DNA from: Bradyrhizobium jicamae | GTDB lineage: Bacteria > Pseudomonadota > Alphaproteobacteria > Rhizobiales > Xanthobacteraceae | Direction: 5' to 3' | NCBI RefSeq assembly: GCF_018130695.1 | Contig: NZ_JAFCJX010000017.1 | Location: forward strand, 62,001 to 126,000 | Length of the DNA: 64,000 bases | Shown: piece after piece, positions 1 through 7,831 of the stretch | Layout: each line of letters begins with the position of its first letter | Position numbering within the stretch: the stretch's first letter is position 1 | Translations under genes and position numbers: made by a program | The notes under the pieces: model-generated | What the model saw: the letters and a program-made list of their open reading frames with translations, nothing else | Told to the model about the DNA's origin: nothing | Databases searched by the model: none

Positions 1-521
1 GCATGGACGAAGTGGCTGTTCAGGCCAATGTTTCCAAGCGAACAGTCTACGATTACTTCGAAAGCAAGGAGGGCCTTTTCGCTGCCGTAGTCCAAGAGCT
101 TTGCGAGCGGATTACACCGCCTGAGTTTCTAGCTAAAGAAACGGAAGAGAATATAGAGGACGTCTTAAAGCGATTTGGTGAGTGGTTTCTCACCTGCATC
201 TATTCCGTTGAGCAAATTAACCTGTTTCAGACAGTAATCAACGATTCCCGTCAATTCCCGGAAATCGGAGATATGATGTTCTCTGGTCCAGTGAGGCGCA
301 CTCAGGACGCGGTCGCAGCCTATTTCGCCGTGCAGGTGCGAAAGGGCCGGCTTCAATTGAAGGATACTAGCACAGCCGCCGCCCTCTTCATTGCTATGCT
401 CAAGGGCGATACTCATATGAAGTTGCTGTTCGGACAGTCACGGGGGATCCTGCAAAAGGAGATCCGGCGGAACGCTTTCACGACGGTGAAGCTGTTTATG
501 GACGGTGCTCGCAAGAACTGA
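1..521 (+). CDS. TetR family regulator, 5' truncated by window edge
   Basis: The frame is open to the left edge, and the first visible Met lies inside the helix-turn-helix (residues DEVAVQANVSKRTVYDYFESK are the HTH and the start of helix 4). The true start is therefore outside the window. TetR proteins bind operators through this N-terminal HTH and sense a ligand in the C-terminal domain; the remaining ~140 residues are that ligand/dimerisation part, of an AefR-like length. The family is certain; the target is unknown because the neighbours on the left are not visible and those on the right are debris. The right flank (from 522) has no intact partner gene. Confidence 0.85.
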   Translation, partial: MDEVAVQANVSKRTVYDYFESKEGLFAAVVQELCERITPPEFLAKETEENIEDVLKRFGEWFLTCIYSVEQINLFQTVINDSRQFPEIGDMMFSGPVRRTQDAVAAYFAVQVRKGRLQLKDTSTAAALFIAMLKGDTHMKLLFGQSRGILQKEIRRNAFTTVKLFMDGARKN

Positions 522-559
522 AACTACGGTTACGGTTGGCGGGAGCTGCGACTGGAAGT

Positions 560-1071
560 GAATCGTACGGGAGAGGATTGATTTTGGTGGCTTTCGGTTC
601 CACGCCAAGCGGCGCGGGTACCGATAGAGAAGAACTGCATGTTCTGAGATGCTCAATCCGAATAACGGGATGGACCAAAGGACCAACTTGTGCGCGCCGC
701 GACGGTCGGTGAGATGGCCAGATATCATCGACGTCGTAATGATCACAAAGATATCAGCGATGCCCAAGAGGAAATTGCTGAGATAACGCTGGCTATTGGC
801 GGCTGTGGGTGCCGAAATCGCAAGTCGCCGGCAAGGTTGGCTACGCGCTCACGCCTCTCGGTCGCCCGGAGCTCGGCGTCGGCTTCGACTTGTCGGTGTC
901 GGCCATCAGCAAGAACAAGGAGGCCGCGTATCTCTTCATTGCTGGACGGCAGCAGGATTGTTGTCGCAAGCAGACTTGTGGCGGAGAGCGCTGCGGCGAG
1001 CCAGATGGGCGCCGCAGGCGCCAAGTGTGTGGACAAGGCGCTCAGGGCTGGTCCTGCTGCAAGCCCTACGC
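560..1071. other. Gene debris between tetR and the tet-like module (no intact gene)
   Basis: No intact gene fits here. On the plus strand, 800-1000 encodes a piece resembling the C-terminal part of an ABC-transporter extracellular solute-binding protein (residues VAGKVGYALTPLG, then SVSAISKNKEAAYLFIA, the usual SKNKEAAxLFIQW region), after which the frame degenerates. On the minus strand around 600-767 is a hydrophobic piece with a GHLTDRRGAHK segment that could be an MFS loop, much less secure. I read this as decayed remnants of transporter genes typical of an island edge. Confidence 0.45.
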
Positions 1072-1503
1072 CTACGCCTGAGCTGACGATGCCGATCGCC
1101 TGTTTGCGCGTACTGGGCTACTATGGTCGACCGCCAGGGCCGAAGCGACCGACAGATTACCCGAGGTCAGGCCGTCAAGAATGCGCGCCAGGAAGATCAA
1201 TGGCAAACTATTGGCGAGCGCGAGGTTTATGAAGCTCACGCAGGTGCCGAACTGGCTGGCCATCAGGATCGGCTTACGCCCCAAGCGATCTGACCCCGCG
1301 CCGAACTGGCAAAGCGAGAAGGTTGCAAAGAGCATCCCGATAAAAAGAGGTGTCGCGCCGAACCGCTCCGCGTAAAAGGGGAGCAACGGTAAGATGACCC
1401 CCATGCCCATGGAATCGATGGCGACGATTGCAAATACCGGCGCTAACAGCCGCCAATCGAGCCGATCGTTCGGCGCGCTGATGGAGCGTTGGCCGATCGT
1501 CAA
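1072..1503 (-). pseudogene. Truncated TetA-like MFS drug:H+ antiporter
   Basis: About 140 residues resemble the N-terminal third of Tet-type MFS exporters: TM1 with a DSMGMGVILPLLP segment, TM2, the loop-2-3 motif DRLGRKP, TM3 and TM4 with the ARILDGLTSG segment. Homology ends just after SALAVDH and the frame runs into unrelated sequence, so roughly two thirds of a 400-residue transporter is missing. The likely start is a TTG at 1503, two bases after the stop of the upstream monooxygenase gene, implying the two were co-transcribed. The truncation makes transport activity implausible. Confidence 0.7.
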
Positions 1504-1504
1504 C

Positions 1505-2599
1505 TTAATGCTCGCTGGATTGCGGCCCACCGTTCTCAAGAACGTGCATCGCTCTTCTCGCCGCGTCGGCACCGCGCGCGATCATGGTGTCTTCATAGCT
1601 CCGAATAGCCTGATCTCGACTGCCTTCGGAGTTCAACGCGTCGGCCAAATCGGCGGCATCGAGCAGGGCCAAATTCGCGCCCTCGCCCGCAGGAGGCATC
1701 AAGTGAGCGGCGTCCCCCAGCAGGGTCATTCGTGGATGGCGCGGCCATTTATGGCCAATGGGAAGAACCTCCAGCGGCAAGGCCCTGACGGTCGGCCCGG
1801 CAGCGCGCACGATGTCCACCAGGCGATCGTCCCAACCATGCAGCTCGTCGATCAGGCTTTGGCGGGTCTCGGCAATTCCACGGCTCGCGCGGCCGAGCAC
1901 GACATATACCCGAATATGAGCCCCAGCATTCCGTTGCGCGATAAGGGTCTTTCCGTCGCCCTTTGCGGAAAGCATGCCGCGTCCGACCAATGCGCCGACA
2001 GGAGCATGTTGGGTGTCGGCGTCATCGATTGACAATTCGTACATGGTGGTGCCCGTATAGATCGGGGGCACGTCAGAGAGGAGTGCTCGCACCCGCGAGC
2101 GCGCGCCGTCTGCGCCCACCAAAAACCCGGCCTGTTCGGCACAACCATCGGCAAAATCCAGGACAAGAGTCTCGCCCTCGGACTTCGCCGATACGAATGA
2201 GTGATTCCATTTGATCGCCCCTGCTGGGAGCTTCTCCATGAGAAGAGCCCGAAGCTGGCCCCGATCGATTTCAGGTCGCTGACGTTCGACGTCCGAAGCA
2301 AGTTGCTCGAACTGCAGTTGCCCATACTTGTCGAACGAGCGAACCGCCTGATCTTCGTAACGCGCGAAGTCGTGAAAGCGCTCGAGCAGCCCGGCGCGCC
2401 GCAGCGCCTCCTGCCCTGTCTCAGGGTGCATGTCGAGCGCTCCTCCCTGTGGCCGAGAGGTCGGCGACGCTTCGCGCTCGTAGACCGTGAACGGCACTCC
2501 CCTCAGTTGGAGCATGCGAGCCAGTAAAAGACCGCCCAGACCACCGCCAATAATAGCGATATGAGATAGCGAGCGGAGCGAAGAGGGAGCCGTTGTCAT
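1505..2599 (-). CDS. TetX-like FAD-dependent monooxygenase
   Basis: A 364-residue class A flavoprotein monooxygenase. Visible motifs are the N-terminal dinucleotide fold GGGLGG (about residues 17-22), the middle DG motif GADGARSRVR (about 163-172) and the GDAAHLMPPAGEGAN ribose-binding motif (about 295). Several segments follow TetX closely: GGALDMHPETGQEALRRAGL, PEIDRGQLRALL and the C-terminal DAAHLMPP block. TetX hydroxylates and inactivates tetracyclines using NADPH and O2; whether this protein takes tetracyclines or another aromatic polyketide-like substrate cannot be told. It diverges from a marR with only 30 bp between start codons and precedes a truncated Tet-type efflux gene. Confidence 0.85.
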   Translation of the reverse strand: MTTAPSSLRSLSHIAIIGGGLGGLLLARMLQLRGVPFTVYEREASPTSRPQGGALDMHPETGQEALRRAGLLERFHDFARYEDQAVRSFDKYGQLQFEQLASDVERQRPEIDRGQLRALLMEKLPAGAIKWNHSFVSAKSEGETLVLDFADGCAEQAGFLVGADGARSRVRALLSDVPPIYTGTTMYELSIDDADTQHAPVGALVGRGMLSAKGDGKTLIAQRNAGAHIRVYVVLGRASRGIAETRQSLIDELHGWDDRLVDIVRAAGPTVRALPLEVLPIGHKWPRHPRMTLLGDAAHLMPPAGEGANLALLDAADLADALNSEGSRDQAIRSYEDTMIARGADAARRAMHVLENGGPQSSEH

Positions 2600-2631
2600 A
2601 GGACCCTATTATACCTAGTATAGGACCCTAT
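2598..2631. promoter_or_regulatory. Two copies of ATAGGACCCTAT: probable MarR operators
   Basis: The 12-mer ATAGGACCCTAT occurs at 2598-2609 and again at 2620-2631, 22 bp apart (two helical turns) and on the same DNA face. Each copy is almost palindromic (ATAGG/CCTAT arms). They fill the whole gap between the divergent start codons of the TetX-like gene and marR, and each overlaps one ATG. This is the classic layout for a MarR repressor controlling itself and its target. Binding is inferred. Confidence 0.7.
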
Positions 2632-3091
2632 GCAAGATTTCAAAACCAATCCAGGCGGCTCCCCGGCCTATATCGTCAAGGATGCCGCGCGTGCACTGGT
2701 TCGGCGCGCAGAGGCACGCCTGCGACCTCTCGGGCTAGGCGTAGCCTACCTTCCAGTCATGGCAGCTTTGAAGAACGGCCAGGCGAAGACACAGGCAGAC
2801 CTCGCGCGCTTGCTGGGTGTGGAGCAGCCGTCAATGGCTCAACTTTTGGCTCGGATGGAACGAGATGGGTTGCTCGATCGCACACCGGACCCTCACCACA
2901 ACCGCAGCCAGATCGTGAAACTGACCGCGGCGGGGAAGAATAAACTTCCTCTGTCCATCGAGGCAATGAACGAGGGCAATCTGGTGGCTCTTCGGGGATT
3001 CAGCCCTGAAGAGGTCGAACAATTCGTTGTCTTCCTCAAGCGCTTCAATTCGAATTTAGAAGCTGCAAGGCAAGTTGAGATTTCGGTATAA
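2630..3091 (+). CDS. MarR family transcriptional regulator (tet-like module)
   Basis: A 153-residue MarR-type winged helix protein. The recognition region is TQADLARLLGVEQPSMAQLLARMERDGLLDR (about residues 48-78), followed by the wing PDPHHNRSQIVKLT. Helices at both ends would form the dimer interface. The ATG sits inside the second 12-bp repeat, so there is no room for an upstream ribosome-binding site: the mRNA may be leaderless or a downstream start may be used. It most likely represses the divergent TetX-like monooxygenase and itself, released by a phenolic or drug ligand. Confidence 0.85.
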   Translation: MQDFKTNPGGSPAYIVKDAARALVRRAEARLRPLGLGVAYLPVMAALKNGQAKTQADLARLLGVEQPSMAQLLARMERDGLLDRTPDPHHNRSQIVKLTAAGKNKLPLSIEAMNEGNLVALRGFSPEEVEQFVVFLKRFNSNLEAARQVEISV

Positions 3092-3538
3092 AAGAACAAC
3101 CGCTTGTTTTTCAAGAACGGCAGGGTGAACGCTATCAGCGTTCAGTATCAGATTTCGCGACTTGATGATGCGCGATTATACAATCAAGACCTGACTTAGA
3201 GCAGCTCTCCTTCTCCGTTTCGCGGCGAACCGATCGCGTTGTCGTTGCGCGACCTCCAAGAGCGTTTCGGCCGCTGTGAGGCTTCGAGCCGGTTGATTGC
3301 TGCCGATGCAGTGCAGCCATGGCGGCGGATATTGACAGCCCAGCCAATTTGATAGCACAATCATATTTGATACTATGATCATATGCAGCAATCTTCAAGC
3401 GCCTGCCGCGACTCTGTGTCGACGGATATCAAGCTGCGCGAGTTGAACTCCACCAAGGAGCGTCGTGCTGCGATAGCGTGAGCGCGCTGTCTGAAGACGA
3501 ACAAAGCTGTGCCAGCGAGCCGGAAAGCGGGGAATACG
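3092..3538. other. Intergenic region, no gene recognised
   Basis: About 450 bp between the tet-like module and the exported MBL-fold gene. I see only short unrelated frames, AT-richer sequence near 3345-3385 that could hold a promoter for the downstream gene, and no convincing repeat or RNA. Confidence 0.4.
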
Positions 3539-4597
3539 ATGACGATTTCGAACCAGGCGCTCGCGGGCCTGCTCTGCCTTTCTCTGGGATGCTCTGGAGC
3601 CTCGGCACAACAGCCATCGGTTGCGGCTCAATCGATCGTGGAAATCGTGCCGGTCGGAACGGCAGGCGGTCCACCAATACAGGTTGATCGATCCGAGCCC
3701 GCGACTCTCATTCGAGTGAACGATCAGTTCTATTTGTTCGATTGTGGGATCGGTACAGTCCGGCGTTTGGCGCGCGCTGGAATCCCAACGACCAAGATCA
3801 AGGCGCTGTTCTTTACGCACCAGCATCCAGATCACAACATGGATCTTGCCGCGCTGTTATCGGACCGGCTTTTCGGACTAGGACTGGGCCGGCCTGCAGT
3901 GCCACTCGAGGTCTATGGCCCTCCAGGAACGCAGCGCCTGGTCGATGCGGCAGCCCATTTCGTTGATGCCGCCTTTGAGACCTTCGCCGCCGAAGGCTGG
4001 GGCAAGAACGTCGAAAGGCCCATTTATACCGCCAGGGAATTCGGCAGCGGAATCATCTACGAGGACGCCAATATCAAGGTCTACAGTGCCGAGAATTCTC
4101 ATTACTCCCTTATGAAAGATGACGATCAGCGCAAGTTCAAGGCTTACTCGTTCAAGGTCGTCAGTCCGAACGGACAAGTACTCCTCACCGGAGATACCGG
4201 GCCCGACAGCAGCCTCAGCGAGTTCGGGAAGAACGTCGATTTAATCGTGAGCGAGGTACTAAATCCCGGCGCGATGAGGGTCCTTCTTGACCACATGCTC
4301 CATGGCACGCCCGCTGAGCACGATCTGCCGGGACTTTTGGATCATATGACACGAGAGCATCTCGACCCGGCGGAAGTCGGAAAGATGGCGACCAAAGCGA
4401 ACGCAGGCTCGGTTCTTCTCACACATTTCGGACCTGAAAACGTTAGCGGAGGAACCGATGTGCTCAGGGAAGCAGTTAAGTCACATTATTCGGGTGAGTT
4501 TTTTCTGGCCCAGGATCTTCAGGTCTACTGCTTGATCGGTGGGCAAGGCGCATCTCGCGCGCATGTGACACTTTGTCGGTCGTCTTACGCAAAATAA
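3539..4597 (+). CDS. Exported metallo-beta-lactamase-fold hydrolase (RNase Z-like type)
   Basis: A 352-residue protein starting at ATG 3539; an upstream ATG at 3509 is in frame but would put ten charged residues in front of the signal peptide. The N-terminus ISNQALAGLLCLSLGCSGASAQQ is a Sec signal peptide. The MBL fold shows the metal-binding motif THQHPDHN (about residues 94-101), a GDTGPD turn and the distal histidine LLTHFG. Metal-dependent hydrolysis in the periplasm is expected, substrate unknown. It resembles the protein at 14780, so the island carries two diverged copies. Such MBL proteins recur beside aromatic-degradation genes, perhaps acting on lactones or esters. Confidence 0.8.
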   Translation: MTISNQALAGLLCLSLGCSGASAQQPSVAAQSIVEIVPVGTAGGPPIQVDRSEPATLIRVNDQFYLFDCGIGTVRRLARAGIPTTKIKALFFTHQHPDHNMDLAALLSDRLFGLGLGRPAVPLEVYGPPGTQRLVDAAAHFVDAAFETFAAEGWGKNVERPIYTAREFGSGIIYEDANIKVYSAENSHYSLMKDDDQRKFKAYSFKVVSPNGQVLLTGDTGPDSSLSEFGKNVDLIVSEVLNPGAMRVLLDHMLHGTPAEHDLPGLLDHMTREHLDPAEVGKMATKANAGSVLLTHFGPENVSGGTDVLREAVKSHYSGEFFLAQDLQVYCLIGGQGASRAHVTLCRSSYAK

Positions 4598-4921
4598 CTG
4601 AGCGGCATAAGAGGCTAGATGGATGGCTCCGCTTTGGAAGCTGAGGTGAAGCCCGTCGGGATTACATTGTCGCTGGTCATCGGCAAGAACGCCTGCACCA
4701 TCCGAGCCGCCAGATTATCTGAGTGGTGCGATCATCCGCCGTTCCCTCATCTCCTCGCTGTCTCCCTTGCGACCGCCCTCCATCGACCCGTCGTTGGTGC
4801 TTGCAGCAGCGGATCAGTGGCGCTTTTCAGAAGCGAGCCGATTCGCGTAGATGTTGATCACGCCTTGTTTTTAAGGAATTTCGCCCGTCATAGGCCAATG
4901 TGAGCAAATCACACTGGGGCC
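4598..4921. other. Intergenic region, possible decayed coding remnant
   Basis: A frame at 4619-4903 (plus) stays open for 94 codons, but I recognise no family, it lacks a clear ribosome-binding site, and its composition shifts mid-way. I treat the stretch as non-coding or as a decayed remnant between convergent genes. Confidence 0.3.
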
Positions 4922-5827
4922 TTAACGAGATTTGGCTTTGGCGCGTGGAATGTTCCGCTTGAGAAGATCGAGCAGAAAATCGCCCGCCGGCGTCAGCGGG
5001 AGCCCCGCGCGTCTGACCACAACGATTGGGGGAGCGGGGAGAATTTCCTTGATACGGATTGGCGCCAGTGTGCTGGCCGATTCTGCGCTCAGGAACTGGA
5101 TTGGTACCATCGCCAGCAAATCGGTGTTGGTAAGCGCGATCAGCAGAGTGAAGGTCGATTGGCCCCGGAAAATAACCCGCGGCAGAGGCAAATTGTGACG
5201 GGTGAACAACTCGCAAAATTCCTCCTCGGCGTGGAAAGTGACCCAGCTTCCTGCCCATTCGGCACCTTCGAGATCGGATAGCTTGCGTGCGGCGGCAAGG
5301 GGGTGGTTCCTGCGCCCGATAATGACGCGGGTATTGTCGAACAGCTTCTCGTTCACAAACTCCGGCGGCAGCGGTCCTTCTGGTTGCGGTCCGACGTAGA
5401 AATCGACGCTGCCGTCTCTCAACCCAGCTTCCAGCATCGGGTAGGTACCGTCGAGAATGTGCAATTGAACGTCGGGGTAGCGAGCCTTGAACGGTTTAAG
5501 CGCCTTTGGCAGCAAGGCGACGTGACCCGCCAGGGAGAGCCCGGCGGCGACTTTGCCTCTCGTGCCCCCATGAAGCTGGTCGACCTCGTCGCGGGCGCGT
5601 CGAACCTCGTTGAGTATGTTGTTTGCACGTCTCACGAATACCTGGCCCGATGGAGTCAGCACCATGCCTCGCGCTTTGCGCTCGAACAGCGGCACGCCCA
5701 ATTCATGCTCGAGCTCCTGCAGGCTGCGCGTGAGGGCGGGTTGGGCCAGTTGCAGATGACGCGCCGCCGCGCGAAGCGAACCTCGCTCGGCAATCGCCAC
5801 TACATCCCGGAATTGATTGAGCTTCAC
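4922..5827 (-). CDS. LysR family transcriptional regulator of module A
   Basis: A 301-residue LysR-type regulator. The GTG at 5827 gives the canonical N-terminus KLNQFRDVVAIAERGSLRAAA; the longer frame to 5905 would add 26 atypical residues. The winged HTH spans about residues 5-65 (SLRAAARHLQLAQPALTRSLQELEHELGVPLFER), followed by a coiled linker and a periplasmic-binding-like inducer domain. It is divergent from the FAH gene at 5932, 104 bp away, the standard position for a LysR activator of an aromatic-degradation operon. The inducer is probably a pathway substrate or intermediate. Confidence 0.9.
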   Translation of the reverse strand: MKLNQFRDVVAIAERGSLRAAARHLQLAQPALTRSLQELEHELGVPLFERKARGMVLTPSGQVFVRRANNILNEVRRARDEVDQLHGGTRGKVAAGLSLAGHVALLPKALKPFKARYPDVQLHILDGTYPMLEAGLRDGSVDFYVGPQPEGPLPPEFVNEKLFDNTRVIIGRRNHPLAAARKLSDLEGAEWAGSWVTFHAEEEFCELFTRHNLPLPRVIFRGQSTFTLLIALTNTDLLAMVPIQFLSAESASTLAPIRIKEILPAPPIVVVRRAGLPLTPAGDFLLDLLKRNIPRAKAKSR

Positions 5828-5931
5828 CGACTGATCGCAATCCGTTATCGCACGAACAATATTGACATCTTCCTGCAATCCCTGTCCAGCGCTAACGCTT
5901 CTCAAAATAACTGCATCTTGGGAGGGTCCGC

Positions 5932-6813
5932 GTGCGACTTGTTGCGTTCAAGGAGAATGGTCGTTCCGGGTTGGCCGTCCGGTGCAGCGGCGACAGCTTT
6001 CATGGGCTGCGCGAAGGCGAACCTGGATATCCCGGTACGCTTGATAGGTTTCTCCAGCTGGATAGAACGCAGCGCGCAGCCGCCGTTCAGGCGCTTCGGC
6101 GCGGTGCGCCGGTTGATCTCACTGCCGTCGAGATGCTGCCGCCGCTTCAGAACCCGGGCAAGATCATCTGCGTCGGCCTGAACTATCGCGACCATGCCAG
6201 CGAAAGCGGCATGCAACTCCCGGACTATCCGACTCTCTTCGCGCGCTTTTGCTCGAGTTTGGTGGCGCACCGCGCGCCTATCGTGCGACCTTGCGATTCG
6301 GACCGACTTGATTACGAAGGCGAGCTCGTCGCCGTAATCGGCAAGGGCGGGCGCCGCATACCAAAGGAATCGGCGCTTGAGCACGTCGCCGGCTATTCGA
6401 TTTTCAATGACAGTTCGGTGCGCGATTTTCAGCTCCGCACCCCCCAATGGACAATGGGCAAGAACTTTGACGGCACCGGGGCCTTTGGCCCAACCTTCGT
6501 GACCGCGGACGAGTTGCCGCCAGGCGCGCGCGGACTTGCGATCGAGACCCGTCTGAACGGCGAGATCATGCAGCGAGCTTCGACGGACGATTTGATTTTC
6601 GACGTCCCGACACTGGTCTCGCTCATCAGCGTGGGCATCACGTTGGCGCCTGGCGATTTGATCGTGACGGGCACGCCCTCGGGCGTCGGCGGCGCCCGCA
6701 AGCCGCCGCTGTTCATGAAACCCGGCGACTTATGTGAGGTGGAGATCGAACGCATCGGCATTCTTTCCAACGAGGTGGTCGAGGAAAGCGCGCTGCAAGT
6801 CGACGTCACATAA
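5932..6813 (+). CDS. Fumarylacetoacetate hydrolase family protein (module A)
   Basis: A 293-residue FAH-fold enzyme starting at GTG 5932 with GGAGG just upstream. The N-terminal arm is followed by the FAH core: KIICVGLNYRDHASESG (about residue 73), the metal ligands of the form E-x-E...D in DYEGELVAV and FNDSS, and the GDLIVTGTPSGVG loop. FAH relatives cleave C-C bonds of 1,3-diketo acids (acylpyruvases) or hydrate or decarboxylate dienoates after ring cleavage, with Mg2+ or Mn2+. As first gene of an operon with a dioxygenase and hydroxylase, it likely processes the ring-cleavage product. Exact chemistry is unresolved. Confidence 0.88.
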   Translation: MRLVAFKENGRSGLAVRCSGDSFHGLREGEPGYPGTLDRFLQLDRTQRAAAVQALRRGAPVDLTAVEMLPPLQNPGKIICVGLNYRDHASESGMQLPDYPTLFARFCSSLVAHRAPIVRPCDSDRLDYEGELVAVIGKGGRRIPKESALEHVAGYSIFNDSSVRDFQLRTPQWTMGKNFDGTGAFGPTFVTADELPPGARGLAIETRLNGEIMQRASTDDLIFDVPTLVSLISVGITLAPGDLIVTGTPSGVGGARKPPLFMKPGDLCEVEIERIGILSNEVVEESALQVDVT

Positions 6814-6866
6814 CTTGGCTAAGGCGCGCAACAAAAAAGCAGACAGCGGCGCCCGAGGGAGGAGAA

Positions 6867-7826
6867 ATGACCGAGATTAGGGGTACCATTGCGGCGACAC
6901 GTCGGCCGGGTGTGCTCGGCGTGCATTCGCTGGATCACTTCAGCATGACCGTGCCCTCCTTGGCGGATGCCAAGTTATTCTACGAATGCTTTGGGCTCGA
7001 CGTCCGTCCCGAGGGTCAATACCTCGCACTCTACACCGCCGGCCACCCACATCGCTGGGCTCTGTTGAGCGAAGGTGGACGAAAAAGATTGCACTACCTC
7101 TCGTTTGGCGCCTTCGCGGATGACCTCCCCCGCTTTCGAGAGCGCTTGAGTGCACTCAACGTGGACCGATTGCCGCCTCCACCCGGTTTCGAAAGCAACG
7201 GTCTCTGGTTCCGGGATCATGAAGGGACTCCGATCGAGATTCGGGTCGCCGAAAAGTCTTCACCAAATGACAAGTCGATCTTTTCCGTTGTGACCTCTGG
7301 TCCCGCGGCGAGGGGCGCGATCGCGCGCAGAACTGCCCCTGCGACGAGACCAAGGAGGCTAGCGCACGTACTTCTCTACACGCGCGATGTAGCGCGTGCG
7401 GTAGAGTTCTATTCCAAGATACTAGGCCTACGTCTCTCCGACAGCTCGGAGGGTAACGTGGCCTTTATGCACGGTGTTCATGGGAGCGATCATCATCTCG
7501 TGGCTTTTGGCCGTTCCGGCGGACCGGGCCTACACCATTGTAGCTGGGACGTCGGATCGATTCAGGACGTCGGTCTCGGCGCGATGCAGATGGCGAACAA
7601 GGGATTCGTCGCTGGTTGGGGGGTCGGCCGCCACGTGCTCGGCTCCAACTACTTCCACTACGTGCGCGACCCCTGGGGAAGCTACGCCGAATACTCCGCC
7701 GATATGGACTACGTGCCCGCCGATGCCGATTGGGAAGCGGTCGAGCATCCGGGCGAAGACTCCTCCTATCTCTGGGGTCCAACGCCGCCGCCGGACTTCG
7801 GCCACAACTACGAAGCCGAAGGTTAG
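6867..7826 (+). CDS. Extradiol ring-cleavage dioxygenase, VOC superfamily (module A)
   Basis: A 319-residue two-domain VOC protein with strong GGAGG upstream. The catalytic C-terminal half keeps a plausible Fe(II) 2-His-1-Glu triad: His in RRLAHVLLYT, His in GLHHCSWDVG and Glu in SYAEYSAD. Type I extradiol dioxygenases open catecholic or trihydroxylated rings next to the hydroxyls using O2. It is clearly paralogous to the protein at 24514-25476; both share the GRHVLGSNxFHYVRDPWGSYxEYS block and an unusual C-terminal tail ending near NYE. Its neighbours (hydroxylase 5 bp downstream, FAH 53 bp upstream) support ring cleavage. Confidence 0.87.
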   Translation: MTEIRGTIAATRRPGVLGVHSLDHFSMTVPSLADAKLFYECFGLDVRPEGQYLALYTAGHPHRWALLSEGGRKRLHYLSFGAFADDLPRFRERLSALNVDRLPPPPGFESNGLWFRDHEGTPIEIRVAEKSSPNDKSIFSVVTSGPAARGAIARRTAPATRPRRLAHVLLYTRDVARAVEFYSKILGLRLSDSSEGNVAFMHGVHGSDHHLVAFGRSGGPGLHHCSWDVGSIQDVGLGAMQMANKGFVAGWGVGRHVLGSNYFHYVRDPWGSYAEYSADMDYVPADADWEAVEHPGEDSSYLWGPTPPPDFGHNYEAEG

Positions 7827-7831
7827 TTCCC

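Noticed and set aside
690-1232. 180-codon plus-strand frame
   Set aside because: Low-complexity Arg/Ser-rich translation; the only recognisable pieces here are in other frames.
4619-4903. Possible 94-codon gene (plus)
   Set aside because: No family, no RBS and uneven composition; kept only as a possible remnant.
7616-7831. N-terminal extension of the module A hydroxylase
   Set aside because: The 72 extra codons overlap the end of the dioxygenase gene and are Arg-rich; the dinucleotide fold begins directly after GTG 7832.
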